Shown: positions 62,905 to 64,000 of the stretch, one piece after another
Layout of the letters: every line of letters begins with the position of its first letter
How positions within the stretch are numbered: position 1 is the first letter of the stretch
Assembly: GCA_044353855.1 (NCBI GenBank)
Contig: JBILBF010000001.1
Location: forward strand, 806,001 to 870,000
Direction: 5' to 3'
Origin: UKL13-3 sp044353855
GTDB taxonomy: Bacteria > Bacteroidota > Bacteroidia > UKL13-3
Length of the DNA: 64,000 nt
The notes under the pieces: model-generated
Seen by the model: only the letters and a program-made list of their open reading frames with translations
Databases searched by the model: none
Told to the model about the DNA's origin: nothing
Program-made: the position numbers and the translations under genes

Positions 62905-62938
62905 ACAAAAAAGTGTCCCACAATTTTGTGGTACGCTT
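62905..62938 (-). terminator. Terminator of guaB
   Basis: An imperfect stem of AAG-GT-CCACA paired with TGTGG-AC-CTT (minus-strand reading), followed by TTTTTT, 16 bases after the guaB stop codon. Confidence 0.65.
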
Positions 62939-62953
62939 GTAATAAATTGTATG

Positions 62954-64000
62954 TTATCGTTTGCTATAATTTGGTGCTTCTTTGGTAATAGTCACATCGT
63001 GTGCATGGCTTTCTTTAGATCCAGCAGATGTAATTTTTATAAACTTAGCCTTGTGTAATGCTTTCATATCTTTAGCTCCTACATAACCCATTCCAGCTCT
63101 TAAGCCACCAATAAACTGGTAAACAACTTCTTTTAGTGAGCCTTTTAAGGGCACAATACCTACAATGCCTTCAGGAACGAGTTTAGCAATTTCTTCTTCA
63201 GCATCTTGAAAGTAACGATCTTTAGATCCTTCTTTCATTGCCTCAATAGAGCCCATACCACGGTATGATTTATACTTCCGTCCTTCATATAAAATTGTTT
63301 CTCCAGGAGATTCTTCAGTTCCTGCAAAAATTCCACCACTCATAACAGTGCTTGCACCTGCTGCTAATGCTTTAACCATATCACCACTATACCTAATGCC
63401 TCCATCGGCAATGATGGGTATACTTGTACCTTTTAATGCTTTTGCCACTTCATAAATAGCAGTTAGTTGAGGTACTCCAATACCTGCAATAATGCGTGTA
63501 GTGCATATGGAACCTGGTCCCACACCTACTTTAACACCATCAACACCTGCTGCAGCTAATGCTTTTGCACCATCACCTGTTGCTATATTTCCAGCTATAA
63601 TATCAAGCTCGGTAAATATTTTACGTAATCGTTTTATCTCTTTTAATACAAATGCAGAATGACCATGAGCTGTATCAATTGTTACAACATCAACTCCTGC
63701 TTTAACCAATGCTCTTATCCTATCTTCAGTTTCTGGAGTAACCCCAACAGCAGCGCCTACTAATAAGCGACCATGTTTATCTTTTGCTGCATTTGGATTG
63801 TCACGTAACTTAAGAATATCTTTATAGGTAATTAATCCAATGAGGATTCCTTTTTTGTTTACTACCGGCAGTTTTTCAATTTTATATTTTTGTAATATCA
63901 GTTCTGCCTTTTTTAAATCAGTTCCTTCGGGAGCAGTAATTAAATTTTCTTTGGTCATAACCTCGCTTACTTTGCGGGTCATTATTTTTTCAAATCTTAA
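62954..64000 (-). CDS. guaB: Inosine-5'-monophosphate dehydrogenase (partial; N-terminus outside window)
   Basis: The reading frame is open to the right edge of the window: LRFEKIMTRKVSEVM precedes the apparent start, and LRFE is the usual sequence before the second CBS domain. So the ATG at 63982 is internal and about 140 N-terminal residues are missing. Seen are a CBS domain (SEVMTKENLITAPEGTD, KLPVVNKKGILIGLIT), VDVVTIDTAHGHS, the substrate loop with the catalytic Cys GPGSICTTRI, DGGIRYSGD and YRGMGSIEAM. GuaB makes XMP in GTP synthesis. A terminator follows. Confidence 0.95.
   Translation of the reverse strand, partial: LRFEKIMTRKVSEVMTKENLITAPEGTDLKKAELILQKYKIEKLPVVNKKGILIGLITYKDILKLRDNPNAAKDKHGRLLVGAAVGVTPETEDRIRALVKAGVDVVTIDTAHGHSAFVLKEIKRLRKIFTELDIIAGNIATGDGAKALAAAGVDGVKVGVGPGSICTTRIIAGIGVPQLTAIYEVAKALKGTSIPIIADGGIRYSGDMVKALAAGASTVMSGGIFAGTEESPGETILYEGRKYKSYRGMGSIEAMKEGSKDRYFQDAEEEIAKLVPEGIVGIVPLKGSLKEVVYQFIGGLRAGMGYVGAKDMKALHKAKFIKITSAGSKESHAHDVTITKEAPNYSKR

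Noticed and set aside
1..64000. CRISPR arrays, tRNA, rRNA, insertion sequences, integrases or phage genes
   Set aside because: Looked for repeated spacers, tRNA arms and transposase or integrase motifs on both strands; none were seen.

Overview
This is a window from an AT-rich (roughly one-third GC) chromosome of a member of the Bacteroidota. Five things point there: type IX secretion and gliding genes (gldJ, two porP/sprF genes, porU, porV); three secreted proteins with type A T9SS sorting domains; a secD-secF fusion; many TAnnTTTG-type -7 promoter elements; and almost no purine-rich ribosome binding sites. I cannot name the genus. I see no prophage, insertion sequence, CRISPR array, tRNA or rRNA. 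It reads as ordinary chromosomal backbone with a T9SS core block in it.

Layout. 1-18 kb: partial lptE, a mitochondrial-type citrate synthase, a TonB-dependent receptor, a T9SS cargo protein, a tiny zinc-ribbon gene, miaA, a Dabb protein, a GNAT-like gene overlapping an RluE-type pseudouridine synthase, a ~0.9 kb stretch with a decayed response-regulator gene, another T9SS cargo, mnmE, a fatty-acid desaturase, an M48 peptidase, a DUF898 membrane protein and a mitochondrial-type aconitase. 18-28 kb: an S8 peptidase with a large insert, a possible small RNA, and a tetR-tolC-MFP-RND efflux operon. 27-47 kb: udk, secDF, exbB-exbD, murB, rlmD, a glycosyltransferase, a class III aminotransferase, a bacterial deoxyhypusine-synthase-like gene, rmuC, lolA, gpmI, a DUF4783 protein and nadC. 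45-54 kb: the T9SS/gliding block, with gldJ, porP and porP on the minus strand facing away from porU and porV. 54-64 kb: ispF, murF, a large FG-GAP T9SS cargo, an unknown secreted protein, an ECF sigma factor, queD-folE, a DEDDh exonuclease/GIY-YIG fusion, a DUF1905 protein, and guaB cut by the window end.

How the genes fit together. Envelope building is the main theme: LptE, LolA, MurB, MurF, SecDF, ExbBD and the TonB receptor. PorU and PorV are the cell-surface sortase and its shuttle partner. They would process cargo such as the proteins at 4.7, 9.3 and 55.6 kb after Sec export, in which SecDF helps. GldJ and PorP/SprF proteins connect to the gliding/secretion motor and to surface attachment. 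Citrate synthase and aconitase give the first two TCA steps.

The observations most worth a second look are: several genes whose -7 element ends only 4-6 bases before the start codon (apparently leaderless, which produces false TTG starts); two porP genes inserted between gldJ and porU; an in-frame dispersed-repeat insertion in MnmE; a frameshifted response-regulator remnant; a candidate 110-nt small RNA; and a GNAT-like host protein that resembles a phage-associated domain. I did not find a clearly new multi-gene system.
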